Of a DNA stretch of 38,328 nt, positions 8,379 to 15,804 are shown in pieces. Every line of letters begins with the position of its first letter. The first letter of the stretch is position 1. Below the pieces are notes generated by a model. It ran no database searches and was not told where the DNA came from. It saw nothing but the letters and a program-made list of their open reading frames with translations. The position numbers and the translations under genes were made by a program. Source of the DNA: Candidatus Cryptobacteroides faecipullorum (lineage in GTDB: Bacteria; Bacteroidota; Bacteroidia; Bacteroidales; UBA932); contig JADIMH010000069.1 of NCBI GenBank assembly GCA_017694885.1, positions 1 to 38,328 of the forward strand, in the 5' to 3' direction.

Positions 8379-8942
8379 ATGTTAGATAAAGCCAAAGAAA
8401 TCCTCGACGGTGCAAAAACCAAGATGGGTGATGCCGTCAGGTTCCTTGAAGAAGACCTGAAGACATATCGTGCAGGAAAAGCCAACCCTTTGGTCTTCAA
8501 TAATATAATGGTTGATTATTATGGGTCTGAAACGCCGGTGCCACAGGTGGCGTCAGTTACTGTTCCTGATGCAAAGACCATTCTCATCCAGCCATGGGAA
8601 AAGAAGATGATCCCGGTTATCGAGAAAGCCATAATGGACGCCAATATCGGTCTGACTCCGCAGAACAACGGCGAGCATATCCGTTGTGCCGTTCCGCCGC
8701 TTACAGAGGAACGGAGGAAGGAACTCATAAAGAAGGTCAAGACGGCCGGAGAAAACTCCAAGATAGTTATCAGGAACGCCCGCAGGGATGCCATCGATGC
8801 ACTAAAGAAAGCCCAGAAGGACGGCCTTCCTGAAGATGTCCAGAAGGATTACGAGCAGAACGTGCAGAAAGAGACTGACGCATATGTGAAAAAGGTCGAT
8901 GATCTCTGCGCTGCAAAGGAAAAGGATATCCTTACCGTCTGA
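8379..8942 (+). CDS. frr: Ribosome recycling factor
   Basis: This 187-aa protein acts with EF-G to split post-termination ribosomes. It has the full family length, the three-helix-bundle pattern and 'RAGKANP' in the first helix. The 'LTEERRKELIKKVKTAGENSKIVIRNARRDA' region matches the conserved core signature. No promoter of its own is seen in the 90 bp after pyrH, so co-transcription with pyrH is likely. A large hairpin follows the stop. Confidence 0.97.
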   Translation: MLDKAKEILDGAKTKMGDAVRFLEEDLKTYRAGKANPLVFNNIMVDYYGSETPVPQVASVTVPDAKTILIQPWEKKMIPVIEKAIMDANIGLTPQNNGEHIRCAVPPLTEERRKELIKKVKTAGENSKIVIRNARRDAIDALKKAQKDGLPEDVQKDYEQNVQKETDAYVKKVDDLCAAKEKDILTV

Positions 8943-8994
8943 CAGATTTCCTAACACGGCGTTCGGACAGTCGGAGATGGACGCGGATTGATTT

Positions 8995-9031
8995 CAGGAG
9001 CCGGTCGCAACACTTCTGCGGCCGGCTCCTG
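8995..9031 (+). terminator. Hairpin terminator after frr
   Basis: A 15-bp stem (CAGGAGCCGGTCGCA at 8995-9009 with TGCGGCCGGCTCCTG at 9017-9031, one G-U pair) has a 7-nt loop. It is followed by TTCTGT, a weak T tract. It probably ends the pyrH-frr transcript. Confidence 0.65.
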
Positions 9032-9100
9032 TTCTGTATGTATTGTGCTGCCGGTGCATTAAATTTTCAGAAATAATGCGGATGCAAAAAAATTTTTTCG

Positions 9101-9108
9101 TAGCTTTG
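9101..9108 (+). promoter_or_regulatory. -7 promoter element for the aromatic amino acid operon
   Basis: TAGCTTTG is a full TAnnTTTG match. The leader-peptide ATG codons begin 8 and 11 bp further on. Transcription should therefore start only a few bases before the leader ORF, which would be translated with almost no 5' leader. No good -33 box is visible. Confidence 0.55.
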
Positions 9109-9116
9109 TTACCATT

Positions 9117-9176
9117 ATGATGGATTTTCGATTTAACGCTTTCGGTTTTTATTATTTCTATTACCCAGTAAGGTGA
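9117..9176 (+). CDS. Phe/Tyr-rich leader peptide of the aromatic amino acid operon
   Basis: A 19-codon ORF starts at tandem ATGs (9117, 9120) and ends with TGA at 9174-9176. The peptide is MMDFRFNAFGFYYFYYPVR, with five Phe and four Tyr codons in 19. It resembles the E. coli PheL leader in composition, though not in sequence. It sits just downstream of a -7 element and just upstream of alternative hairpins ending in an intrinsic terminator, before prephenate dehydratase. In the known mechanism, shortage of charged tRNA-Phe or tRNA-Tyr stalls the ribosome here and lets an antiterminator form. Both amino acids are products of the downstream operon. No homology search was possible; the assignment rests on composition and position. 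Confidence 0.82.
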   Translation: MMDFRFNAFGFYYFYYPVR

Positions 9177-9249
9177 TGGACCGGAAGTCGTGTATAGCAT
9201 ATAAATGAGGTTTTATGGGCTGTCCGGTAAAAACCGGACAGCTTTTTTT
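9141..9249 (+). promoter_or_regulatory. Four-segment transcription attenuator upstream of pheA
   Basis: Segment 1 (9141-9146, TTCGGT) lies inside the leader Phe codons and can pair with segment 2 (9180-9185). Segment 2 (9180-9189, ACCGGAAGTC), just after the leader stop, can instead pair with segment 3 (9218-9228, GGCTGTCCGGT) over 10 bp with G9222 bulged. Segment 3 can instead pair with segment 4 (9233-9242) as the terminator. The 1:2, 2:3 and 3:4 pairings are mutually exclusive in the trp/phe manner. A ribosome stalled on Phe/Tyr codons covers segment 1 and leaves 2 free; one at the stop codon would cover 2. Confidence 0.75.
9219..9249 (+). terminator. Attenuator terminator before pheA
   Basis: A perfect 10-bp stem (GCTGTCCGGT at 9219-9228, ACCGGACAGC at 9233-9242) has a four-A loop. 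It is followed directly by seven T residues (9243-9249), the strongest intrinsic terminator in the window. It lies inside the operon leader, 64 bp before the pheA start. Confidence 0.9.
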
Positions 9250-9313
9250 CTGCGCGGCAGAACAGGTAATCCGAACCTTTGCATTCGGGATTAAAATATA
9301 AACAGACAATAAA

Positions 9314-10189
9314 ATGAACAAACCTAAGAAAATAGCGATTCAAGGTTTTGCCGGATGTTTTCATGAACAGGCGGCGAGACTGTTCTATCTTAATGAGGGC
9401 AAAGATAGAAGTGCCGGAGCAGGGGAGGGTGCTGCCGAAGCACTGGAGATAATAGAGTGCAGCACATTCGACGGTCTGTATGATGCCATGGACCGGAAGA
9501 AAGCCGACGCTGCGATCATGGCTATCGAGAATACGGTTTCCGGAGGACTGTTGCCGAATTTCGAACTTCTCCGCAAGCACGATGAAAAAATAAAAGGGGA
9601 GATTTTCCTGAGGATATGCCAGAACCTTATGGTTCTTCCAGGCCAGAAGATAGAGGATATCCATGAGGTAAGGACGCATTATATGGCCATCAACCAGACC
9701 CGGCAGTTTTTCGCCGGATATCCGCACATACGGCTCGTGGAGTCAGAAGATACGGCCAAGAGTGCGGCAGACATAGCTGCCGGGAAGATTTACGGGGTAG
9801 GGGCTGTCGCCTCATCTTTGGCCGCGGAGCTTTACGGACTGGAAATCATAGCCCCGGGCATAGAGACCTATAAGCAGAATTTCACCAGGTTCCTTATAAT
9901 GGATGACGGGATAACGGTCCCGGAAAACGAAATCGACAAGGTCTCGCTTTGCTTTACCCTTCCTCACAAGGCCGGTTCATTGGCGCAGGTGCTTACCATC
10001 CTTTCTTTTTATGACATGAATCTGACCAGGATCCAGTCTCTCCCGATTCCAGGACGCGAATGGCAGTATTTCTTCTATGTAGATATTAAATTCGATTCAT
10101 ATAAGCGTTATACCCAGGCACTTTCCGCAGTCCGTCCGCTGATGGAGGACTTGAAGATCCTCGGCGAATACCGCAGTTTCCATCCTTAA
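9314..10189 (+). CDS. pheA: Prephenate dehydratase
   Basis: This 291-aa enzyme turns prephenate into phenylpyruvate in phenylalanine synthesis. Residues ~5-200 are the dehydratase domain, with 'AIENTVSGGLLPNFELL' in the substrate site and the catalytic TRF motif at T191-F193. Residues ~205-290 are an ACT regulatory domain. The usual Phe-binding 'ESRP' is replaced by 'IQSLP' within 'LTRIQSLPIPGREWQYFFYVD', which may alter feedback by phenylalanine. There is no fused chorismate mutase; that activity is carried by the fourth gene. It is first in the operon, under the Phe/Tyr leader attenuator. Confidence 0.95.
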   Translation: MNKPKKIAIQGFAGCFHEQAARLFYLNEGKDRSAGAGEGAAEALEIIECSTFDGLYDAMDRKKADAAIMAIENTVSGGLLPNFELLRKHDEKIKGEIFLRICQNLMVLPGQKIEDIHEVRTHYMAINQTRQFFAGYPHIRLVESEDTAKSAADIAAGKIYGVGAVASSLAAELYGLEIIAPGIETYKQNFTRFLIMDDGITVPENEIDKVSLCFTLPHKAGSLAQVLTILSFYDMNLTRIQSLPIPGREWQYFFYVDIKFDSYKRYTQALSAVRPLMEDLKILGEYRSFHP

Positions 10190-10205
10190 ACCAAAACTTT
10201 GAATC

Positions 10206-11492
10206 ATGATAATACGACCTGCAGTCAGAACAGAAAACATAAACGAATATTATTTTTCTGCCAAACTTAAAGAAATTGACCGCCTGAACGCTGCCAGAGG
10301 GGCGGCGGGGCAGGACAGGATCATCAACCTCGGCATCGGAGCCCCTGACGGCATGCCGCCATCTCCTGCCATAGATGCTTTGGTTTCCTCTGCCGCAGAG
10401 CCGGGGAACCATGCATACCAGAGTTATATCGGAATCCCCGAGCTTCGCCGGGCTTTTTCCTGTTGGTACAGGCGGTATTATGGCGTAGAGCTCGATCCGG
10501 CTTCGGAAATACAGCCTTTGGTCGGGTCCAAGGAAGGGATCCTGCTTCTGTCTCTGGCTTTTCTGAATGAAGGGGACCAGGTCCTGGTCCCTGATCCGGG
10601 CTATCCGACATATTCGTCCGCAACGGCTCTGGTCCAGGCTGAACCGCTGAAATATGACCTGGTGGAGGACAAAGGCTGGCAGCCTGATTTCGAAGCGCTC
10701 GAAAACATGGATCTTTCCGGAGTGAAGATGATGTGGACCAATTATCCGAATATGCCTACAGGAGCACCTGCAACGGAAGACCTTTACAGGAAACTGGTGG
10801 ATTTCGGACTCCGGCACGGGATAATGATATGCAATGACAACCCGTATAGCTTTATCCTGACGCCCCGTCCTCTGTCTATACTCGGGGTTCCAGGGGCGAA
10901 ATCGTGCTGCGTTGAACTGAATTCCCTCAGCAAGGCGCACAACATGTCCGGATGGAGAATAGGAATGGTCGCGGCTGACAAGGAAGTGATATCCCAGGTC
11001 CTGAAAGTCAAGAGCCAGATGGATTCAGGGATGTTCAGGCCTTTGCAGCTGGCTGCTGTCAGGGCGCTGGAGCAAGGCCCGGAATGGTTTGAAGCCCTCA
11101 ATGCGGAATACCGGAGGCGGAAGGTCCTTGCCGGAAGGATATTCGACATCATCGGGGCGGAGTATGATCCGGACAGTATGGGTATGTTCCTCTGGGGAAA
11201 GGTAGGCAAGGACAGTCCTTTGGCTGCGGAAAGCCGGCCGTCGGCGCCCGGACCGGGATTCGGCGGACATGACATCGGGCCGGACTCTCGAAAGAAGGCA
11301 GAGGACAGCCGTTCGCTCGGAGAAAAGGTATCCGACCGGATTCTGTATGATGCAGGAGTGTTTATAACGCCGGGATTCATTTTCGGAAAAAACGGCAGGG
11401 ACTATATCCGTATTTCATTGTGCGCCAGACCTGAAATTCTCGAAAGCGCTGCGGATAAAATAAAAGCTGCAAAAGAGAAGTTCCAGGGATAA
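10206..11492 (+). CDS. Class I/II PLP aminotransferase of the aromatic pathway
   Basis: This 428-aa fold-type I aminotransferase has its PLP lysine at K243 in 'SLSKAHNMSGWRIGM'. Other family motifs are 'NLGIGAPDG', 'VPDPGYPTYSSA' and 'NYPNMPTGAPA'. Placed 16 bp after prephenate dehydratase and 17 bp before prephenate dehydrogenase, it probably aminates phenylpyruvate and 4-hydroxyphenylpyruvate to Phe and Tyr. That substrate choice is inferred from context, since the family also includes LL-diaminopimelate and aspartate enzymes. An unusual polar, Gly/Pro/Ser-rich insert of ~35 residues lies at about 11214-11322, between 'WGKVGKDSP' and 'SLGEKVSDRIL'. The frame stays open through it. Confidence 0.9.
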   Translation: MIIRPAVRTENINEYYFSAKLKEIDRLNAARGAAGQDRIINLGIGAPDGMPPSPAIDALVSSAAEPGNHAYQSYIGIPELRRAFSCWYRRYYGVELDPASEIQPLVGSKEGILLLSLAFLNEGDQVLVPDPGYPTYSSATALVQAEPLKYDLVEDKGWQPDFEALENMDLSGVKMMWTNYPNMPTGAPATEDLYRKLVDFGLRHGIMICNDNPYSFILTPRPLSILGVPGAKSCCVELNSLSKAHNMSGWRIGMVAADKEVISQVLKVKSQMDSGMFRPLQLAAVRALEQGPEWFEALNAEYRRRKVLAGRIFDIIGAEYDPDSMGMFLWGKVGKDSPLAAESRPSAPGPGFGGHDIGPDSRKKAEDSRSLGEKVSDRILYDAGVFITPGFIFGKNGRDYIRISLCARPEILESAADKIKAAKEKFQG

Positions 11493-11509
11493 CCATCGAG
11501 AATAACATT

Positions 11510-12388
11510 ATGAAACAGTATAAGATAACAGTCATAGGCCTGGGCCTCATAGGAGGCTCGATGGCCGTTGATCTTAAGCGTCGGGGGTTCGCTTCCCGTG
11601 TCATGGGGGTCGAAGCGGATCCGGTAAATGCCGCGGCGGCTCTGAAGATAGGGCTGGTCGATCAGGCAGTTTCCTATGATAGATGTCTGGAAGATACGGA
11701 TCTGGTCATCCTTGCGGTGCCGGTAGGGGAAGCTGTGAGGATGCTTCCGGAAATACTTGACCGGATCGGCTCCGAAAAGCAGGATTCCGGTATGAAACGG
11801 CACATGACAGTCATAGATGTATGTTCCACCAAATCCGCTTTGGTCAGATCTGTGGAAAACCATCCGTGCAGAGACAGATATGTTTCCACGCATCCTATGG
11901 CAGGTACCGAGTATTCAGGGCCATGGGCGGCGATGTCCGGCATGTTTGACGGGAAGGCCTGCGTGATCTGTGACGGGGAAAAGTCCGGAAAGGATGCGCT
12001 CGAAACAGTGGAAAACCTATATGATGTATTGAACATGAGGACAATACGGATGAATGCCATAAACCATGACATGCACGCGGCGTATGTTTCCCATATATCG
12101 CACGTAACTTCATTCGCCCTGGCTTTGACCGTACTGAAGAAGGAGCGGAGCGACAGACACATTTTCGACCTTGCTTCGGGTGGCTTTTCTTCTACTGTCA
12201 GACTTGCCAAGAGCAATGCTGACATGTGGGTGCCTATCCTTACCCAGAACAGGGACAACATTCTGGATGTCATCGATACCTACATGGATGAGATGAAAGC
12301 TTTCAGAGATGCTATCGCTTCAGGGGACGGGGACGGAATCCGTGGACTTATCGGAGAAGCAAACAGGATAAAAAGGATTATCAAATAA
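11510..12388 (+). CDS. tyrA: Prephenate dehydrogenase
   Basis: This 292-aa enzyme oxidises and decarboxylates prephenate to 4-hydroxyphenylpyruvate for tyrosine synthesis. The Rossmann motif 'GLGLIGGSMA' is at residues 10-19, 'VIDVCSTKS' follows the dinucleotide domain, and the signature 'HPMAGTE' is at 128-134. The C-terminal helical domain includes 'ASGGFSSTVRLAKSN'. It lacks fused mutase and ACT domains. It is third in the aromatic operon, 17 bp after the aminotransferase and 13 bp before the DAHP synthase gene, and is covered by the same attenuator. Confidence 0.95.
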   Translation: MKQYKITVIGLGLIGGSMAVDLKRRGFASRVMGVEADPVNAAAALKIGLVDQAVSYDRCLEDTDLVILAVPVGEAVRMLPEILDRIGSEKQDSGMKRHMTVIDVCSTKSALVRSVENHPCRDRYVSTHPMAGTEYSGPWAAMSGMFDGKACVICDGEKSGKDALETVENLYDVLNMRTIRMNAINHDMHAAYVSHISHVTSFALALTVLKKERSDRHIFDLASGGFSSTVRLAKSNADMWVPILTQNRDNILDVIDTYMDEMKAFRDAIASGDGDGIRGLIGEANRIKRIIK

Positions 12389-12401
12389 AAATTGACATGA
12401 T

Positions 12402-13508
12402 ATGGAAAGAAAATTAGAGATTGTACCGGTGGGCAAATGGGGAATTTTCCCGGAAGGGCAACCTTTGGTGATAGCCGGTCCTTGCAGTGCTGAATCAGAG
12501 ATTCAGGTAATGGAAACTGCCAGGAGAATTAAAACATTGGGAGTTAATGTATTCCGCGCCGGAATATGGAAGCCGCGTACGCATCCGGGAACTTTTGAAG
12601 GTGTCGGTACTCCCGGACTTAAATGGATGCAGAGGGTAAAGAACGAGCTCGGAATGAAGATAAGTACCGAGGTTGCGAGCGAACGTCATGTGTTCGACTG
12701 TCTGAAATACGGGGTGGATATGGTATGGCTCGGAGCCAGGACTACGGCCAATCCGTTTTTGGTTCAGGAGATAGCCGATGCATTGAAGGACGTGGATATT
12801 CCGGTGCTGGTGAAAAACCCTGTCAGCCCTGACCTTGATCTGTGGATAGGAGCTCTTGAACGTCTTAATAGCGCGGGTATCAAAAAGATAGGGGTAATCC
12901 ACCGGGGATTTTCCACTTCTGACAGGATTCCGTACAGGAATTCTCCTCAATGGCAGATTGCCATAGAACTGAGAAGCCGGTATCCGCAGCTTCCGTTTTT
13001 CTGCGACCCGAGTCACATGGCAGGCTGTACGGAGTACATCGAAGAAATATCGCAGAGGTCCCTTGATCTGGGACTTGACGGGCTGATGATAGAAACGCAT
13101 TGCGATCCGTCATGCGCCTTGAGCGATGCCAGGCAGCAGCTTACTCCAGAGCAGTTGGGCGATCTGCTGGGCAGGCTGGTTGTCCGCAATCAGGATTCGG
13201 ACAATGTCGAGTACAAGGAAAACATAGATCAGCTGAGGGCTCAGATCGATGTCATAGATGACAATATTCTCTATATCCTGGGTTCGAGGATGAAAATCAG
13301 CCGTAAGATAGGCGAATATAAAAAGAAGAACAATATCGCTATTCTCCAGACTTCCCGCTGGGATTCAATTCTTGAGAAGGTGACGGCAAAAGGCGCCGAG
13401 TACGGACTGTCCGAGAAATTCGTCACGACTCTTTTCAATGCTGTCCATGAGGCTTCCGTACAGGAACAGAACGCTATCCTCGGAGCTTCCGGTCAAGAAG
13501 GGAAGTGA
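12402..13508 (+). CDS. Bifunctional DAHP synthase / chorismate mutase
   Basis: This 368-aa fusion covers the first step of the shikimate pathway and the chorismate-to-prephenate branch step. Residues ~20-265 are a type I-beta (KDO8P-synthase-like) DAHP synthase with 'GPCSAES' at 26-32, 'FRAGIWKPRTHPGTFEG', 'LVKNPVSPDL' and the metal-binding 'CDPSHMAG'. Residues ~275-360 are an AroQ-type mutase helix bundle ('LRAQIDVIDDNILYILGSRMKISRKIGEYKK'). It feeds prephenate to the two enzymes encoded upstream and closes the operon. Its last 35 bp overlap the 3' end of lpxK on the other strand. Confidence 0.95.
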   Translation: MERKLEIVPVGKWGIFPEGQPLVIAGPCSAESEIQVMETARRIKTLGVNVFRAGIWKPRTHPGTFEGVGTPGLKWMQRVKNELGMKISTEVASERHVFDCLKYGVDMVWLGARTTANPFLVQEIADALKDVDIPVLVKNPVSPDLDLWIGALERLNSAGIKKIGVIHRGFSTSDRIPYRNSPQWQIAIELRSRYPQLPFFCDPSHMAGCTEYIEEISQRSLDLGLDGLMIETHCDPSCALSDARQQLTPEQLGDLLGRLVVRNQDSDNVEYKENIDQLRAQIDVIDDNILYILGSRMKISRKIGEYKKKNNIAILQTSRWDSILEKVTAKGAEYGLSEKFVTTLFNAVHEASVQEQNAILGASGQEGK

Positions 13509-14610
13509 ATACGGTTTTTTCTTCATCTGAAAGAAAATCTACCGTAATGGGTACCCGGAACATCTTCTGTCGGAGAGTTTCGGGTATTTTCTTGCAGTCC
13601 AGAAAGCGCTGGCTGTCTTTTTCGGTAGTGATCAGAGCGGCTGTCGGATGGGCACGGGACAGTCTGCCGATCTTTTTTATATCGGCATCGGTAAAAGAGT
13701 GATGATCCGGGAAGGATAGCTTTCCGATGATTTTATACGTATCGCTCAGATACATTGCCAGAGGCCTGTCATTGGCGATTCCGGTTACGAGTATCGCCTG
13801 TTTGGCATATGAATATCTGTGTTCCCCTTCCGGAAATATGGTTTCGATGCCGCAGTATTTTATTTTGGTGAAAAAGATACCGATATGTTTTCCCTTACGG
13901 GTCTCCGCCTTGCATGTCTGAGGGTTGAAGCCTTTAAGATGAAGTTTTTCCGATACGTATTCCGCTTTGTCTGAGTCGTCAAGATATGCCGGGGATTTGG
14001 TGATGATGATGATATCCGCTTTCAGGGCCCTTTCCGGCAGGTCCCTCAGTCTGCCCAGGGGCATGAGACGGTCATTGAATACGGGACGGCTGTAGTCCAT
14101 AAGCACTATCGATACGGTAGGTATGAGAGGACGGTACTGGAGAGCGTCGTCGAGAATTATGAGGTCTTGGGCCGCAAGATCTTTGTCGAGACATTTCCTG
14201 GCTTTTTTGGAAGATTTCAGCTTTTCCGGGTCGGCAAGGAAGCTGCAGCCTTGCATGCGGTTTTTGTCTACCGCTACGACTGTCCGGTGAAATTTGCGTT
14301 TTATCTGTAACGGTTCGTCTCCGAAAGCGCTGGCAGGCCCTTCTGCGGTAACCTGCTGGAATCCTTTCGTCTTTCTTTTGTATCCGCGTGAAAGGACGGC
14401 GATATTCTTTCCGGCCCATTGCGGGTCGGAGGCCAGAAGGCGCAGCAGCATCTCCGTATGCGGGGTCTTGCCTGTTCCGCCTACGGTGACATTTCCTATC
14501 GAAATGGTCGGGACAGGGGCTTTCCTGCTTTTCCTGATACCCTTGTCATACAGGAAATGCCTGAATTTCAGCGCCATGTAGTACGGTGCAAGTAATATGT
14601 TGTCTATCAT
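13474..14610 (-). CDS. lpxK: Tetraacyldisaccharide 4'-kinase (lipid A synthesis)
   Basis: This 378-aa membrane-associated kinase phosphorylates the 4' position of the lipid A precursor. A short hydrophobic N-terminal segment ('MIDNILLAPYYMALKFRHFLYD') precedes the P-loop 'GNVTVGGTGKTP' at residues 39-50. Further LpxK motifs are 'VLSRGYKRKTKGF', 'DDALQYRPL' (the family DDGFQ region, here DDALQ) and 'FPDHHSFTDADI'. The length is typical. The stop lies inside the 3' end of the DAHP synthase gene. The start codon directly abuts the RhuM stop codon, so the two are probably translated from one transcript. Confidence 0.95.
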   Translation of the reverse strand: MIDNILLAPYYMALKFRHFLYDKGIRKSRKAPVPTISIGNVTVGGTGKTPHTEMLLRLLASDPQWAGKNIAVLSRGYKRKTKGFQQVTAEGPASAFGDEPLQIKRKFHRTVVAVDKNRMQGCSFLADPEKLKSSKKARKCLDKDLAAQDLIILDDALQYRPLIPTVSIVLMDYSRPVFNDRLMPLGRLRDLPERALKADIIIITKSPAYLDDSDKAEYVSEKLHLKGFNPQTCKAETRKGKHIGIFFTKIKYCGIETIFPEGEHRYSYAKQAILVTGIANDRPLAMYLSDTYKIIGKLSFPDHHSFTDADIKKIGRLSRAHPTAALITTEKDSQRFLDCKKIPETLRQKMFRVPITVDFLSDEEKTVFTSLLDRKLRG

Positions 14611-15594
14611 CTAATCTTTGTTTTTCAATTTTTTTATCTCTTTATCAAAATCACTTTCATATGACAACATTTCGCGTTTACGGTAGATTTCAAATTCTTT
14701 TTCAGCTTTTTCAATGGCCTGTTTATGCGAAATGTTTCCTTTGCCGGTCAAAACTTTCCGTTTACTGGCAATAATCTGACTGTCAAGAGCCTTGATCCAG
14801 TCTTTCATTGTCATGGGATTCATTTCCAGTGCCTGGAGTTCTGCAAAATCCAGAAATCCTGAAACCAGAAGATTCAAGCGCTGCAGTTCAATCTCAGATA
14901 AATAATTCTTGGCGATTTTTACATCGTCCTTAGTTACATAATTGCCTTTAAAATTGGTCATTCCTACAAAAGGTTTTCCGTTATCTACACGATGGTAGAT
15001 TATTTCTGCGGCGGTATTTTCATGGACGGCATAATGTAACTTGTTTTGTACAGTGGCAAAGAAAGTTTTGGTTATCTCACTGCGCGGGTCATAATCCGTT
15101 GACGTGGCATAAATATCCGTAACCTGCTGATAGAAATTACGCTCACTACTACGGATATCCCTGATTCGCTGCAACAACTCACGGAAATAACGGTTGCCTC
15201 CTTGCTTTAACCGTTCGTCATCCAGTGCAAACCCTTTCTGGATATACTCATGCAGCCGTTGTGTCGCCCATCTGCGGAAACGGGTTGCGACCTGAGACTG
15301 GATACGATACCCCAAAGCTATAATCATATCAAGATTATAATGGTCTATGTTACGTTTTACCTGACGATTGCCTTCCTGTCGAACTGACAAGAATTTCTTG
15401 TTAGTTGCTTCTATGTTGAGTTCGCCATCTTTGTAGATATTGTCCACATGTCGGCTGATATTCTGCTGGGTAGTACAATATATTTCCGCCAGTTGATTCT
15501 GTGTCAGCCACAAATCCTCATCTGCAAACCGCACCGATACGCTGGTTATCTCGTCATCGTCCTGATAGATTATTATTTTGTTTTCGTTATTCAT
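14611..15594 (-). CDS. RhuM-family protein
   Basis: This 327-aa protein belongs to the virulence_RhuM family, named after a gene in Salmonella pathogenicity island 3 and common on islands and phage-like regions. The N-terminal ~100 residues look like a DNA-binding module ('LWLTQNQLAEIYCTTQQNISRHVDNIYKDGEL'). The rest is the conserved RhuM body ('LGYRIQSQVATRFRRWATQRL', 'FVGMTNFKGNYVTKDDVKIAKNYLSE'). The biochemical function is unknown. I chose the ATG at 15592-15594; an upstream ATG would extend 51 codons through the direct repeats. It separates dusB from lpxK and is probably a recent insertion. Its own promoter copy lies 29 bp upstream. Confidence 0.9.
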   Translation of the reverse strand: MNNENKIIIYQDDDEITSVSVRFADEDLWLTQNQLAEIYCTTQQNISRHVDNIYKDGELNIEATNKKFLSVRQEGNRQVKRNIDHYNLDMIIALGYRIQSQVATRFRRWATQRLHEYIQKGFALDDERLKQGGNRYFRELLQRIRDIRSSERNFYQQVTDIYATSTDYDPRSEITKTFFATVQNKLHYAVHENTAAEIIYHRVDNGKPFVGMTNFKGNYVTKDDVKIAKNYLSEIELQRLNLLVSGFLDFAELQALEMNPMTMKDWIKALDSQIIASKRKVLTGKGNISHKQAIEKAEKEFEIYRKREMLSYESDFDKEIKKLKNKD

Positions 15595-15622
15595 GATTCT
15601 ATCATCTCTTCGGATTTTGGTC

Positions 15623-15730
15623 ACAAATATACGCAGAAGCCGAGCGCAATGCAAGCTTGTTTGCATTGCCGAGGCGCAACAGTATAAATGGCGCGCAAGC
15701 GACAAATATACGCAGAAGCCGAGCGCAATG
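15623..15730. repeat. 29-bp direct repeat pair flanking a palindrome
   Basis: Bases 15623-15651 and 15702-15730 are identical over 29 bp with a 79-bp period. Each copy contains, on the minus strand, a TATATTTG -7 promoter element (complement of 15624-15631 and 15703-15710). Between them, GCAATGCAA (15646-15654) pairs with TTGCATTGC (15661-15669) across a 6-nt loop. The layout resembles a small dispersed palindromic repeat, or a duplication left by an insertion, upstream of the RhuM gene. Confidence 0.85.
15624..15631 (-). promoter_or_regulatory. -7 promoter element for the RhuM-lpxK transcript
   Basis: Read leftward it is TATATTTG, matching TAnnTTTG, 29 bp before the chosen RhuM start. An identical element lies in the second repeat copy at 15703-15710, giving a possible tandem promoter. 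Confidence 0.55.
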
Positions 15731-15804
15731 GAAATAAATTCCTTCAATTTTCATTACCGGCATTCCCGATTTGCCGGAGGTGGACATTCGGGTATCTGAC
15801 CGGA

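Noticed and set aside
9117..9313. T-box or metabolite riboswitch before pheA
   Set aside because: No T-box core or known aptamer features are visible, while a Phe/Tyr-rich ORF with competing hairpins explains the region.
15623..15730. Possible CRISPR fragment (29-bp repeat, 50-bp spacer)
   Set aside because: Only two copies, no cas genes, and the repeat carries a promoter element; a duplication or dispersed repeat fits better.
15595..15747. Longer RhuM start 51 codons upstream
   Set aside because: The extra codons run through the direct repeat and palindrome and through the TATATTTG promoter element; the family match starts at 15594.
15757..15777. Hairpin CCGGCA/TGCCGG downstream of dusB as a terminator
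   Set aside because: The stem is only 6 bp with a 9-nt loop and no T tract in the dusB direction.
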